Below, one piece after another: positions 30,462-39,424 of a stretch of DNA of 42,219 nucleotides (positions are counted from its first letter, which is position 1; each line of letters begins with the position of its first letter). The DNA comes from Candidatus Poribacteria bacterium (GTDB taxonomy: Bacteria > Poribacteria > WGA-4E > WGA-3G). Both the position numbers and the translations under genes were made by a program. The stretch is taken from the NCBI GenBank assembly GCA_022828145.1, contig JAJEJA010000085.1, positions 1 to 42,219 of the forward strand. The letters are read 5' to 3'. The notes under the pieces were generated by a model. The model was not told where the DNA came from, searched no databases, and saw only the letters and a list, made by a program, of their open reading frames with translations.

Positions 30462-33400
30462 ATGGAATCAAACGCTAACAATTCAACAGAGTTTTCTCCC
30501 GGTCAAATTGTATTCTTAAAATCTAATCCCTCAACACGCGGGGCAATTGTCGAAATAATTCCGGGTACACCTGAAGATAGCGTAAGAGTTTTTGTTAATA
30601 ACAGTGTTCAAACCTTCTTTGCATCTCAGTTACAGATTGAGGTACAAGTTGAAGACAGCTCTCACCGTATTTCATGTGATGAGTTTCATGCTTACCTCAC
30701 TGCACTTCAAATCCGATCTCCTGCCTTATCAACACTGTATTCACTCAATACTGCACGAATTGACTATATTCCATACCAGTACCGACCTGTCTTGAAATTT
30801 ATCAAATCTGATCGCCCGAGGTTACTAATTGCCGATAGTGTTGGTGTAGGAAAAACAATTGAGGCAGGACTTATATTGCGCGAATTGCAAGCGCGTGGTG
30901 ATCTCAAATCTGTTCTCATTGTCTGTCCACGTCCATTAGTAGCTGAGGAAAAGTGGCAACGGGAAATGAAACGGTTTGACGAAGATTTTACACATCTGGA
31001 TGGAAAAACCTTACGACATTGCATCAATGAGATGCATCTGGATGGGGAATGGCCAGAGCAATACCAGAAGGTGATTCTCCCCTATTCGTTATTAGATAAG
31101 ACACTACTTTTTGGACCTGATGGCAGTCGCAAGCAAAGGACAAGAAAGGGACTTTTAGATCTTGATCCACCACCTCACTTCGACCTTGTTATAGTAGATG
31201 AAGCACACCATATCCGAAATCAAAACACTGCTAACCATGATGCAGTCCGGTTTTTCTGTGAAAATGCCGAAGCAGCTGTTTTCCTGACTGCTACACCTAT
31301 ACAACTCGATAGCCATGACCTATTTGTTTTGCTAAACGTTCTCCGACCTGACCTGATTTTGGACCAGGAGAGTTTTGAGCACATGTCGGAGCCAAACCCT
31401 TCCATCAATTTAGCAATTGATGCTGTCCGTGCACAGAGGAAAGACTGGGAACAGACTGCAAAGAAGGCACTTGACCAAGCCGCTACAACCCCATGGGGAC
31501 AAGCAATTCTAAAGAAGAATCCTGAATTCATACGGATCAGAAGTCATCTTGCAGAAGGACGCGTCACACCTGAAGAACGGATCCAACTTATCACTGATAT
31601 GGATGCCCTACATACCTTTTCAGGAATTATCAACAGAACACGCCGCCGCGATATCGGTGAATTTACTATTCGCAGACCGCAAACGGTGCCGGTACCATTG
31701 ACACCAAAACAGGAAGAGATTCATGAAGCACTGCTTGAAACTAAAGCGGAGATATTCCGCAGCCTTCACGGTGACAAGAGTGTTAATTTCATGATGACAA
31801 CCCTCCGCAGACAGTTAGCAAGTTGTCTTTACGGTCTTGAACCATTCCTTAAAGATATTTTGAATCGTAACCTTGATGAACTTGAGTGGACAGAAGCTGA
31901 TGCTGCAGATGCGATCCCAACATCAGAAAATGTTACACGAATTCAAGAACAGATACAAACACTTTTTAAAAAAGTGAAAAACCTTGATGCAGTAGATATG
32001 AAATTAGAGGCACTCCGGAAAATTGTCCGTGATAGACAAGAACTTTCCAATAACAAAATCATGGTCTTTAGCAGTTTTCGACATACACTCGCCTACCTTT
32101 ACAAACACCTCAAAGCGGATGGGGTGCGCGTCGGAATAATCCACGGCGGTGTACCAGACGACGAACGTCGCCAACTCAGCGAACGGTTTGAAAAATCAAG
32201 AGCTGAGGACGATTGTATAGACCTGATGCTTTTTTCTGAAGTTGGATGCGAGGGATTAGATTACCAGTTCTGCGACTGTATTGTTAATTACGACCTGCCC
32301 TGGAATCCAATGAAAATTGAACAACGAATAGGACGTATCGACAGGAGAGGTCAAAAAAGCAAGAGTGTGACCATTTACAACCTAATCACACCAGACACCG
32401 TGGATGCCGACATCTATGACCGATGCCTACTACGTATCGGTGTATTTGAAAGTGCATTGGGCGGTAGTGAAAAAATCCTTGGAGAAATCACAACCGAACT
32501 TCAAAACATAGCCGAAGATTTTGAATTGACCCAAGAGGAACGAAATACAAGGTTACAACAACTGGAAGATAACAAAATTCGATTGTTGCAGGAACACGAA
32601 AACTTGGAAGCGCAGCAATTGGAACTGTTCAGTATTCCACAATCTAATCATGGCATAGAGAAAGAAGTTGAAGAAGCAACAAGTTTTTGGCTAACCCCCG
32701 AATCAATTCAACGTCTCGTCACACAATATTTTCAGCAAAAAATTGGAACAGAACAAGAATTTATACTCGGTGAAAAGCCTCTTAAAACCCTCAGGCTTTC
32801 TCAAGAAGCACGAAACGTCTTATTGCATGATTTTCAACAATTCCCACGAGAAAGAACAAGTGTCTATCGAGAGTGGGAGAACTGGTTAAAAGGAACTGAA
32901 CAGCATTTTCCTATAACCTTTGAAGCCGACTGTGCCACACAGCATCCCGATGCTGTTTTTATCATGCCGATCCATCCTTTGGTAAAACAGGCATCAAAGA
33001 CGTTTCGGACTGACCAAACGATTAATCCAACATTAAAGGTTAAAAGCAGTAAAGTTCCCGATGACCGTTATGAATTTGCTATCTACCAATGGCGTTATTT
33101 GGGAATGAAAGAGAATTTAGTACTTATGTCAATTACTTCATCAGATGTGTTAATGCCTCATCTTAGCAGTTTACTTGAAAATGCTGAGGATAATGATATG
33201 TCGGGAGAGGTAAATTTAATAGGAAAAGAGACTATGGAGAAAACGCACCATCTTTTGTGGTCTGATGCACGTGAGAAACATAGAAAACGAATTCGGGCAA
33301 TATTAGAATATCGCATAGAGAACTTATCAGCAAGTCATGAGAAACGGGTAGCACTACTTGAAGAAAAAATTGAACAAGTGCCTGATCCCAACATTCAACG

Positions 33401-33539
33401 GATGCGTCGTCAGCAAATTGCCAATGCTGAGGCAGATTACAATAGACGTATTCAAGAATTGGAGGAAGGCATGGAAAAGGCAGATATTACGACTGAACTG
33501 GTGGCTTATGGGATTTTGGAAGTGGAAGCAGTGATGTGA
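30462..33539 (+). CDS. SNF2-family (RapA-like) superfamily 2 helicase
   Basis: This encodes 1025 residues from ATG 30462, chosen because AAGAGG stands ten bases upstream; an in-frame ATG at 30393 would add 23 residues without one. A small N-terminal domain (about 10-70) may be Tudor/SH3-like. The first helicase lobe has Walker A DSVGVGKTIEAG near 125, DEAH in VIVDEAHHIRNQN near 245 and FLTATPIQL. The second lobe has MVFSSFRHTLAYL, GLDYQFCDCIVNYDLPWNP and EQRIGRIDRRGQ. A long helical C-terminal region with coiled-coil parts ends the protein. RapA-like helicases move on DNA and displace bound proteins; several defence systems, including DISARM, use such enzymes. No methyltransferase gene is nearby. 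A GHKL ATPase gene follows by 65 bases. Confidence 0.88.
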   Translation: MESNANNSTEFSPGQIVFLKSNPSTRGAIVEIIPGTPEDSVRVFVNNSVQTFFASQLQIEVQVEDSSHRISCDEFHAYLTALQIRSPALSTLYSLNTARIDYIPYQYRPVLKFIKSDRPRLLIADSVGVGKTIEAGLILRELQARGDLKSVLIVCPRPLVAEEKWQREMKRFDEDFTHLDGKTLRHCINEMHLDGEWPEQYQKVILPYSLLDKTLLFGPDGSRKQRTRKGLLDLDPPPHFDLVIVDEAHHIRNQNTANHDAVRFFCENAEAAVFLTATPIQLDSHDLFVLLNVLRPDLILDQESFEHMSEPNPSINLAIDAVRAQRKDWEQTAKKALDQAATTPWGQAILKKNPEFIRIRSHLAEGRVTPEERIQLITDMDALHTFSGIINRTRRRDIGEFTIRRPQTVPVPLTPKQEEIHEALLETKAEIFRSLHGDKSVNFMMTTLRRQLASCLYGLEPFLKDILNRNLDELEWTEADAADAIPTSENVTRIQEQIQTLFKKVKNLDAVDMKLEALRKIVRDRQELSNNKIMVFSSFRHTLAYLYKHLKADGVRVGIIHGGVPDDERRQLSERFEKSRAEDDCIDLMLFSEVGCEGLDYQFCDCIVNYDLPWNPMKIEQRIGRIDRRGQKSKSVTIYNLITPDTVDADIYDRCLLRIGVFESALGGSEKILGEITTELQNIAEDFELTQEERNTRLQQLEDNKIRLLQEHENLEAQQLELFSIPQSNHGIEKEVEEATSFWLTPESIQRLVTQYFQQKIGTEQEFILGEKPLKTLRLSQEARNVLLHDFQQFPRERTSVYREWENWLKGTEQHFPITFEADCATQHPDAVFIMPIHPLVKQASKTFRTDQTINPTLKVKSSKVPDDRYEFAIYQWRYLGMKENLVLMSITSSDVLMPHLSSLLENAEDNDMSGEVNLIGKETMEKTHHLLWSDAREKHRKRIRAILEYRIENLSASHEKRVALLEEKIEQVPDPNIQRMRRQQIANAEADYNRRIQELEEGMEKADITTELVAYGILEVEAVM

Positions 33540-33604
33540 TTTCCGTTAATTTTTAGGACAAGTTATTTCTTAAATGAAAATTATTAATGACAGGAGGGAT
33601 TATT

Positions 33605-36600
33605 TTGTCAAGCGAACAATTTAAACATATTCAGCAAATTAGGATGGGTTTTCATGAAGGAAGTGAGAAGCTCAAAACAGGTTTAAACAATGCAATAAAT
33701 ATTCTGGCTGATGATCTTTACAATAAGCATATTCATTTTATTTTTGAGTTGATTCAGAATGCTGAAGACAATTCATACGAAAAGCACAGTAATCAACCTC
33801 CCTATATTTCTTTTCGGTTAACAAAAACGGATCCAACTTTTACTTCAGGATCTGATGGCGCATTAATTATTCAAAATAATGAAACTGGCTTTAACCGGGA
33901 CAACGTAGAGGCAATCTGTGCAGTTGGTGAAACTACTAAGAAAAAAACTCAAGGGTATATAGGTGAAAAAGGAATCGGTTTCAAATCTGTTTTTCGTATT
34001 ACGGATAATCCACATATTTTTTCAAATGGTTACTATTTCAGTTTGCCAAAGTTTGACGAAGAAACAGGCCTTGGATACATTGTGCCGCAATGGGTTGATA
34101 AACTTCCAGATGATTTAGATTTTTCTGATACCTATATTATACTCCCGTTAACAAAAAATGATTTTAGTTACGAAAAAATTGAAGAAATGCTTCAAGATAT
34201 TGAACCAGAAGTTATTCTTTTTCTTTCTACACTCCAAGAGATTCGTATTGAAACGGATTCAGGCGACAATCTTACTATTTTAAAAGACAATTCTGCAGAT
34301 CCAGAAGTGGGAATTAAAGTTAAAGACATAAAACAAGGAGTTTCCTTCTCTGATTCTGAAAATTTTTTAGTCTGTACCAAACGTTTTGATAAACCTTCAA
34401 ATATATCTCACGAAAAACGTGAGGGAATAGAAAAACGTGATGTTTCAGTAGCTTTTCCATTAGATCCGAATTCTAAAGCAGTCGGGAAGATTTTTGCCTA
34501 TCTACCTGTTCGATCAGATACAAATTTTCCATTTTTAATCAACGCGGATTTTATTTTACCAAGTTCGCGTGAAGACGTCCAAGATGTGCCTTGGAATCAC
34601 TGGTTGATGAAATGCGTCGCCAATTTAGTTACTTCTCATTTGTTACCTGTTTTAAAAGAAAGGAAACTTTTAAGAGTACAATTTCTTGAAGTCCTGACTA
34701 ACCGGTTGAATGATCTTGAGAACGAAGAGGATAGTTTGTTCTATCCTATTTTTACGAAAGTACGTGACCTTTTTAAAGATGAACAATATCTTCCTACAAA
34801 TAAGCCTGATACTTATGTATCAGCACAAAATGCTGTACTCGCGCGTTCTGATGCAGTAAGAAATATACTATCCCAAGCACAATTAGGTCAATTATTTTCT
34901 CGTCCTGATGAGCTTAAATGGTTGTCTACTGAAATCACACAAGACCGTACACCAAACTTGCGAAAATATGTTATGGAGTTACTTGAAATTGAGGAAGTTG
35001 ATGCTGAAATGTTTGCTCGCAGACTGTCTAAATCATTTCTTTCTGAGCAAACCGACGAGTGGGTTATAAAATTTTATAAGTTCCTCTCAACTGGACCTCG
35101 GCCCCCTTTGTCAATTTGGAAGTACCCTGGAAGCATACTCCGAACAAAACCAATTCTACGCCTCCAAGATCAAACACACGTCAATCCTCCTCAGAAAGGA
35201 TTCCCCCCAACAGCTTATTTGTCCGTAGGTACAATTACAGACACTTCACAACCAATAGTGAAATTGGAGGTTTCTCAAGATAAGGATGCCTACGAATTCT
35301 TAAAAACATTAGGAGTTCAAGAATATGACATTGTTGCAGAAGTGATTGAGAATGTCCTTGCCAAATATGATGAGGAATCTTCAGCAATCCCATTAGAAGA
35401 ACATAGGAGCGATTTTACCAAAATTAAAAGAGCGTACGATACAGATTCGCGAGAAAAGAAAACACAACTTATGGATGCCCTTCAGGATACTCCTTTTATC
35501 CGTGCAGAAAAACTTGATTTAGATGGAATTGCCAGAGAATTCGATTTAGAAAGAAACATTTACTTCAAGCCTGATAAAATCTATTTTGGTATCCATGGTT
35601 TACGTTTGTATTTTGAGAGAAACTCTTCTTGTGCTTTTGTCGATCTTAATGTTTATCCATCTTCTGCACAAGAGCTGTTTGCTGATTTAGGTGTAATGGA
35701 TACAGTGCGAGTTGAGAAGGAAGAAAGCGATAATCAAGGTTATATTATAATATGCAAAAAATTTGGCAACCACAAGAGAGGACATGATGGATTTGATCCA
35801 GGCATAGAGGTCGAGGGGTTAGATCATGTCCTTAACGATTTAACACCTGAAAAAAGTGCTTTTATATGGAATCGAATCGCCATTCCTTACGCCGATTGTA
35901 TTAAAGGGATAGTAGAGAAATCAAAAAACAAGAATTACGAACCGAGTACTCAGACTGAAGAGATATCAGATTCATTTGGAAAATTGCTGATTAATGCTAA
36001 ATGGTTGCCTGATACAGATGGTAACTTACACAAACCGAGTGAAATTACACTTGATGATCTGCCGGATTCATTTAAAAGAAATGAACAATTGAGAAAAAAA
36101 CTTGGTATGCGAATGAGTAGGAAACGGATAATTGAGACATTTTCGCAAGAACTTGATGTCTCATCAGATTTTCTTAGCAAAATTATTGAGGCACCAGCTG
36201 AAGTAAAAGCGAGGATTGAATCATTCCTACAGTACCCATCTGTCGATCAGACCTCATCTGATGATGATTCCACATACGTGACCACATCTCAAGAAATCCC
36301 TTTTCCCGTTAGGTCTGTACGGGATCCTGAAAGACGTAAAAAACATGTAATCACAGAGTTGGAAACTGCTCCGGACCAAGAATATGAAAGAAAAGTTAGA
36401 AGTGTCCGAACTTCAAGAGATTTAATTGATGATCCAAAAACCTGGCTTACTGAGCAATATAGAAATGAAGATGACCAGGTTGTTTGTCAGACATGTCAAA
36501 AGAAAATGCCTTTTCAATATCACGGTGGGAAATATTACTTTGACGCTGTTGAAATGCTAAAAGGGCACTTCACAAAAGAGCACGTCGCACAGTTTTTGGC

Positions 36601-37372
36601 ACTCTGTCCAGAGTGCTCACCTAAATATAGGACTTCAGTTAAACAGGTTCCTGAAGCAATGAATAACTTAAAGAATCTGTTGATTGAAGCAGATAATTCT
36701 GGTGATTTTGAAGTACCTGTGAAACTGGGAGACTCGGATGCAAGCATTCGTTTTGTGGAAAGACACTGGTTGGATATAAAAGCAATCTTAAGTTTTTACG
36801 CACAGCAACAATCCCAAATCGGTGAAAACTCTGTTCCTGAACCTATTGAGAGTGATGAACAGATTGGAAAAGTGATGAACAGAAGGGAGAAGAGCCTATT
36901 AGTTGTGTTGAATAGCAGTGATGAACAGAAGAGAGAAGAACCTAATGGCAGTGATCAACAAAATGAGAAAAGCAGAGGACTTAGGAAAATTACTAACCTT
37001 AAAGTTACAATGCCTGAATCTAAGTTGAAAGATGGAGATTTTATTGGGTCAAAAAACGTCAAGAAATCACATTCACAAACTACTCAATGGTCTGATGACA
37101 AAACTGCAAGAGAAGTGGTATTGGATGCAGTTCAAGAACTAACCAAAGGGAATAAAAATATGCAATTTGCTGTCAAAGATGTTAAACCGATCATCTTAAA
37201 GAAATATCCTGATTTCAAAACGTCAACATTAGGTGCACAGATAATTGCCGCTTGTGTCAATCATCCTTCACGCAAACATCATCCATCCTATGCTAAACAT
37301 GAACACTATTGGAGAGTAGAAAAGGGGAGATACAAGTTGTATGATCCAGAAAATGACACTTTGCAGGATTAA
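33605..37372 (+). CDS. Large GHKL (sacsin/HSP90-like) ATPase with zinc-finger and winged-helix-like ends
   Basis: This encodes 1255 residues from TTG 33605, preceded by AGGAGG at seven bases; ATG 33587 is in frame but has no ribosome site. The N-terminal ATPase shows FELIQNAEDN (N-box, about 50), NNETGFNRDNVEAICAVGE and GYIGEKGIGFKSVFRI (lid glycines and KSVF), then NADFILPSSREDV as in sacsin-type domains. Near residues 965-1015 two CxxC pairs (CQTCQKK and CPECSPK) could bind zinc in an HNH-like setting. The last 90 residues (AVKDVKPIILKKYPDFK to WRVEKGRYKLYDPEND) resemble a small winged-helix domain found in restriction-associated proteins. GHKL ATPases beside SF2 helicases are known from bacterial conflict systems, so a defence role is plausible but not shown. 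Confidence 0.8.
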   Translation: MSSEQFKHIQQIRMGFHEGSEKLKTGLNNAINILADDLYNKHIHFIFELIQNAEDNSYEKHSNQPPYISFRLTKTDPTFTSGSDGALIIQNNETGFNRDNVEAICAVGETTKKKTQGYIGEKGIGFKSVFRITDNPHIFSNGYYFSLPKFDEETGLGYIVPQWVDKLPDDLDFSDTYIILPLTKNDFSYEKIEEMLQDIEPEVILFLSTLQEIRIETDSGDNLTILKDNSADPEVGIKVKDIKQGVSFSDSENFLVCTKRFDKPSNISHEKREGIEKRDVSVAFPLDPNSKAVGKIFAYLPVRSDTNFPFLINADFILPSSREDVQDVPWNHWLMKCVANLVTSHLLPVLKERKLLRVQFLEVLTNRLNDLENEEDSLFYPIFTKVRDLFKDEQYLPTNKPDTYVSAQNAVLARSDAVRNILSQAQLGQLFSRPDELKWLSTEITQDRTPNLRKYVMELLEIEEVDAEMFARRLSKSFLSEQTDEWVIKFYKFLSTGPRPPLSIWKYPGSILRTKPILRLQDQTHVNPPQKGFPPTAYLSVGTITDTSQPIVKLEVSQDKDAYEFLKTLGVQEYDIVAEVIENVLAKYDEESSAIPLEEHRSDFTKIKRAYDTDSREKKTQLMDALQDTPFIRAEKLDLDGIAREFDLERNIYFKPDKIYFGIHGLRLYFERNSSCAFVDLNVYPSSAQELFADLGVMDTVRVEKEESDNQGYIIICKKFGNHKRGHDGFDPGIEVEGLDHVLNDLTPEKSAFIWNRIAIPYADCIKGIVEKSKNKNYEPSTQTEEISDSFGKLLINAKWLPDTDGNLHKPSEITLDDLPDSFKRNEQLRKKLGMRMSRKRIIETFSQELDVSSDFLSKIIEAPAEVKARIESFLQYPSVDQTSSDDDSTYVTTSQEIPFPVRSVRDPERRKKHVITELETAPDQEYERKVRSVRTSRDLIDDPKTWLTEQYRNEDDQVVCQTCQKKMPFQYHGGKYYFDAVEMLKGHFTKEHVAQFLALCPECSPKYRTSVKQVPEAMNNLKNLLIEADNSGDFEVPVKLGDSDASIRFVERHWLDIKAILSFYAQQQSQIGENSVPEPIESDEQIGKVMNRREKSLLVVLNSSDEQKREEPNGSDQQNEKSRGLRKITNLKVTMPESKLKDGDFIGSKNVKKSHSQTTQWSDDKTAREVVLDAVQELTKGNKNMQFAVKDVKPIILKKYPDFKTSTLGAQIIAACVNHPSRKHHPSYAKHEHYWRVEKGRYKLYDPENDTLQD

Positions 37373-37381
37373 ATTGTTAGC

Positions 37382-37546
37382 ATGGAAACAAAGGTTGGCG
37401 ATGAAAATGGACTTATCACCAAAACTAAAAGGCATCCAGGTAAAAAACTGAATTATCAGATGGTATGGGAAGCAGTCCAAGCGTTTACAATTTACGCTAT
37501 TACGCAAATCAAGATGAAGTTGAAAATTCAAGTGATTAGCCATTAA
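37382..37546 (+). CDS. Possible small protein after the GHKL gene
   Basis: ATG 37382, ten bases after the preceding stop, opens 54 codons: basic N-terminal half (TKRHPGKKLNYQMVW), then hydrophobic and basic residues, ending VISH. There is no ribosome site and no family match. It may be the tail of a decayed gene rather than a functional one. Confidence 0.25.
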   Translation: METKVGDENGLITKTKRHPGKKLNYQMVWEAVQAFTIYAITQIKMKLKIQVISH

Positions 37547-37583
37547 AAACAAACGTTCTTGTATAACCGTCCTCAATCAGTGT

Positions 37584-37614
37584 CTATTTTTTCATCAGTC
37601 TGTCAAAAAAATAG
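37584..37614. promoter_or_regulatory. Inverted repeat upstream of a sigma54-like promoter
   Basis: CTATTTTTT (37584-37592) and AAAAAAATAG (37605-37614) flank a 12-base centre. The centre lies about 80 bases before the start site predicted from 37655, a usual distance for an enhancer-binding protein. It could equally be a weak terminator for the preceding genes. Confidence 0.3.
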
Positions 37615-37654
37615 GCAAATTTACCAAACAAACAGCCAAAAACACCTTTTTCGG

Positions 37655-37672
37655 TTGGCATAAAAATTGCTC
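37655..37672 (+). promoter_or_regulatory. Sigma54-like promoter
   Basis: TTGGCATAAAAATTGCTC has GG and GC separated by exactly ten bases and matches the TGGCAC-N5-TTGCT consensus except for two positions. No rpoN or activator gene is in the window, and no protein gene follows on this strand. Confidence 0.4.
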
Positions 37673-37697
37673 TATATGACGTATGCCTCCTTAGGTG

Positions 37698-37808
37698 GGT
37701 CGGAACTACAAACTCTAATTTGTGCATTTGGTCGCCGCATTTAATATGTGTAAGGTTAAATTCCCTGATATTCCTTAAACCAAATAGGGTTGTAGTCTCC
37801 GACCTTTT
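37698..37808 (+). ncRNA. Candidate structured RNA ending in a T run
   Basis: The arms GGTCGGAACTACAAACTC (from 37698) and TGTAGTCTCCGACC (to 37804) are inverted and enclose about 60 bases. CTTTTTC follows directly, as in a terminator. With the sigma54-like promoter upstream, a transcript of about 125 bases is possible. Alternatively this is only a palindromic repeat. The rest of the 590-base gap shows no gene. Confidence 0.3.
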
Positions 37809-37965
37809 TCATATTACCATTAATCAGAATCCGAACCCTATTAACGATATTCATGAATGCTGCAAAATAGACTCACTGTACATACAAATAGTACATAAGT
37901 GTGTAGTAATTCTGACACATGAATGATTTTGACCTGCACACATCACTTGCGAAAGAGTTAAAACG

Positions 37966-39411
37966 TCATCCTGATCTAATCAACCTACGCAATGTCTGAA
38001 CGAGTGTCCCTTCTGAAATCCACTTAGCAGCAACACGCCACACACTCGTAGCATAAGTCGGATACACATGAATCATTCCGCTCAATTTGCGTAACGGAAT
38101 CCCTTCCTGCATTGCTAATACATACTCATGTAGCACTTCACCTGCATTTGTTCCGATAATGTGAACACCTAAAATCTTACCCCGCCATCTGCTTGCGATG
38201 ACTTTCGTGAACCCCTGTGTTTCCCCATCAGCAACGGCTCTGTCAACATCAGATTGCTCCAGTCTGAACACATCCACATCGCCATATTTCTTTCTCGCTT
38301 CATCTTCAGTCAAGCCACATCGTGCAACCTCTGGATCACAGAAAGTCGTCCAAGGCACAACAGCATAGTTGATCTTCTGACGAAAAGGAAGTAAAAGATT
38401 CTTGATGAGAAGTTGTGCCTGAAATGCTGCGACATGGGTGAACAAGTAGTGCCCAATTACGTCTCCAGCGGCATAGATGTTCTTCACATGCGTCTGAAGT
38501 CTCTTGTTAACGACTATACCACTCTTACCAATCTGAACGCCTATTTTATCCAGACCTAAGCCTTCAACGTTGGGTGCACGACCCGTTGCAATCAGTATCT
38601 TATCAAAAGTCTGTTTTTGATTTTCTCCGTTTTCACCGTGTTTCGTTCCGCTAAATGTTACAGTGATTTCATCATCGCGTTTCTCTACCGCATCTATTTC
38701 CGTATTGAGTCTAATATCAACACCTTCTGCACTCAGGTAATCAAACATCTTTTCAGATACATCTAAGTCCTCTTTATTCAAGATACGATTGCTGCGTTGC
38801 ACGACCGTTACTTCTGATCCGAGACGATGAAACGCCTGACCCAATTCGATGCCAATGGGACCGGCACCGACAACTAACAACCGTTGTGGTAGTTCTGTCA
38901 ATTCCCATACATTTTCACTATCCAGATAATCACATGAATCTAAACCGGTTATAGCGGGTACAAGCGGACGCGATCCTGTACTGATGACAAACTTCTTGCT
39001 GTTGAGCGTACGTCTCGTGCCATTTTCACGGTCTTCTACGATAAAAGTATCGGGTGAATCAAAGTGTCCGTCACCGAAGATGACATCAACACCCATCTCG
39101 CGGAATCGTTCAGGATTATCATGTTCTTCCTCAATATAATTTTGTGTGCTTCGGACATAATTCAAGACTTGTTGAAAATCAGGATTTGTCTCAACCGATG
39201 GTATCCCGTATTTATCGCTGTTTCGCATGTTATGTGCAACTTTTGCTGTCTTGAGCAATGCTTTAGATGGCACACACCCTGTCCAGAGACAATCCCCTCC
39301 AAGTCGGTGCTTTTCAATTAGAGCTGTTTTTTTACCGAGTTTCGCGCCAGCGACAGCAAGCACAAGTCCAGCACTCCCCCCGCCAATGATAATAAGGTCA
39401 TATCTGTCCAT
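37966..39411 (-). CDS. FAD-dependent disulfide reductase-like oxidoreductase
   Basis: This encodes 481 residues. FAD binding is shown by DLIIIGGGSAGLVLAVAGA, the redox disulfide by GGDCLWTGCVPSKAL, and NAD(P) binding by LLVVGAGPIGIELGQAF. ATGRAPNVEGL and IYAAGDVIG are typical, followed by the dimerisation domain. The overall type is the mercuric-reductase/dihydrolipoamide-dehydrogenase family. The C-terminal HPTxxE catalytic motif of dihydrolipoamide dehydrogenase is replaced by HVYPTYATS, so neither lipoamide nor glutathione reduction is expected by the usual base. MerA C-terminal Cys pair is also absent. The substrate is unknown. The start has GGAG seven bases upstream, 13 bases after the D-aminoacylase-like gene, making it the last gene of a minus-strand operon. 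Confidence 0.88.
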   Translation of the reverse strand: MDRYDLIIIGGGSAGLVLAVAGAKLGKKTALIEKHRLGGDCLWTGCVPSKALLKTAKVAHNMRNSDKYGIPSVETNPDFQQVLNYVRSTQNYIEEEHDNPERFREMGVDVIFGDGHFDSPDTFIVEDRENGTRRTLNSKKFVISTGSRPLVPAITGLDSCDYLDSENVWELTELPQRLLVVGAGPIGIELGQAFHRLGSEVTVVQRSNRILNKEDLDVSEKMFDYLSAEGVDIRLNTEIDAVEKRDDEITVTFSGTKHGENGENQKQTFDKILIATGRAPNVEGLGLDKIGVQIGKSGIVVNKRLQTHVKNIYAAGDVIGHYLFTHVAAFQAQLLIKNLLLPFRQKINYAVVPWTTFCDPEVARCGLTEDEARKKYGDVDVFRLEQSDVDRAVADGETQGFTKVIASRWRGKILGVHIIGTNAGEVLHEYVLAMQEGIPLRKLSGMIHVYPTYATSVWRVAAKWISEGTLVQTLRRLIRSG

Positions 39412-39424
39412 TCATCACGCTCCA

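Noticed and set aside
30462..37372. DISARM, Hachiman or Zorya system
   Set aside because: Partner genes that define those systems (methyltransferase, DUF1998 protein, MotAB-like proteins) are absent from the neighbourhood.
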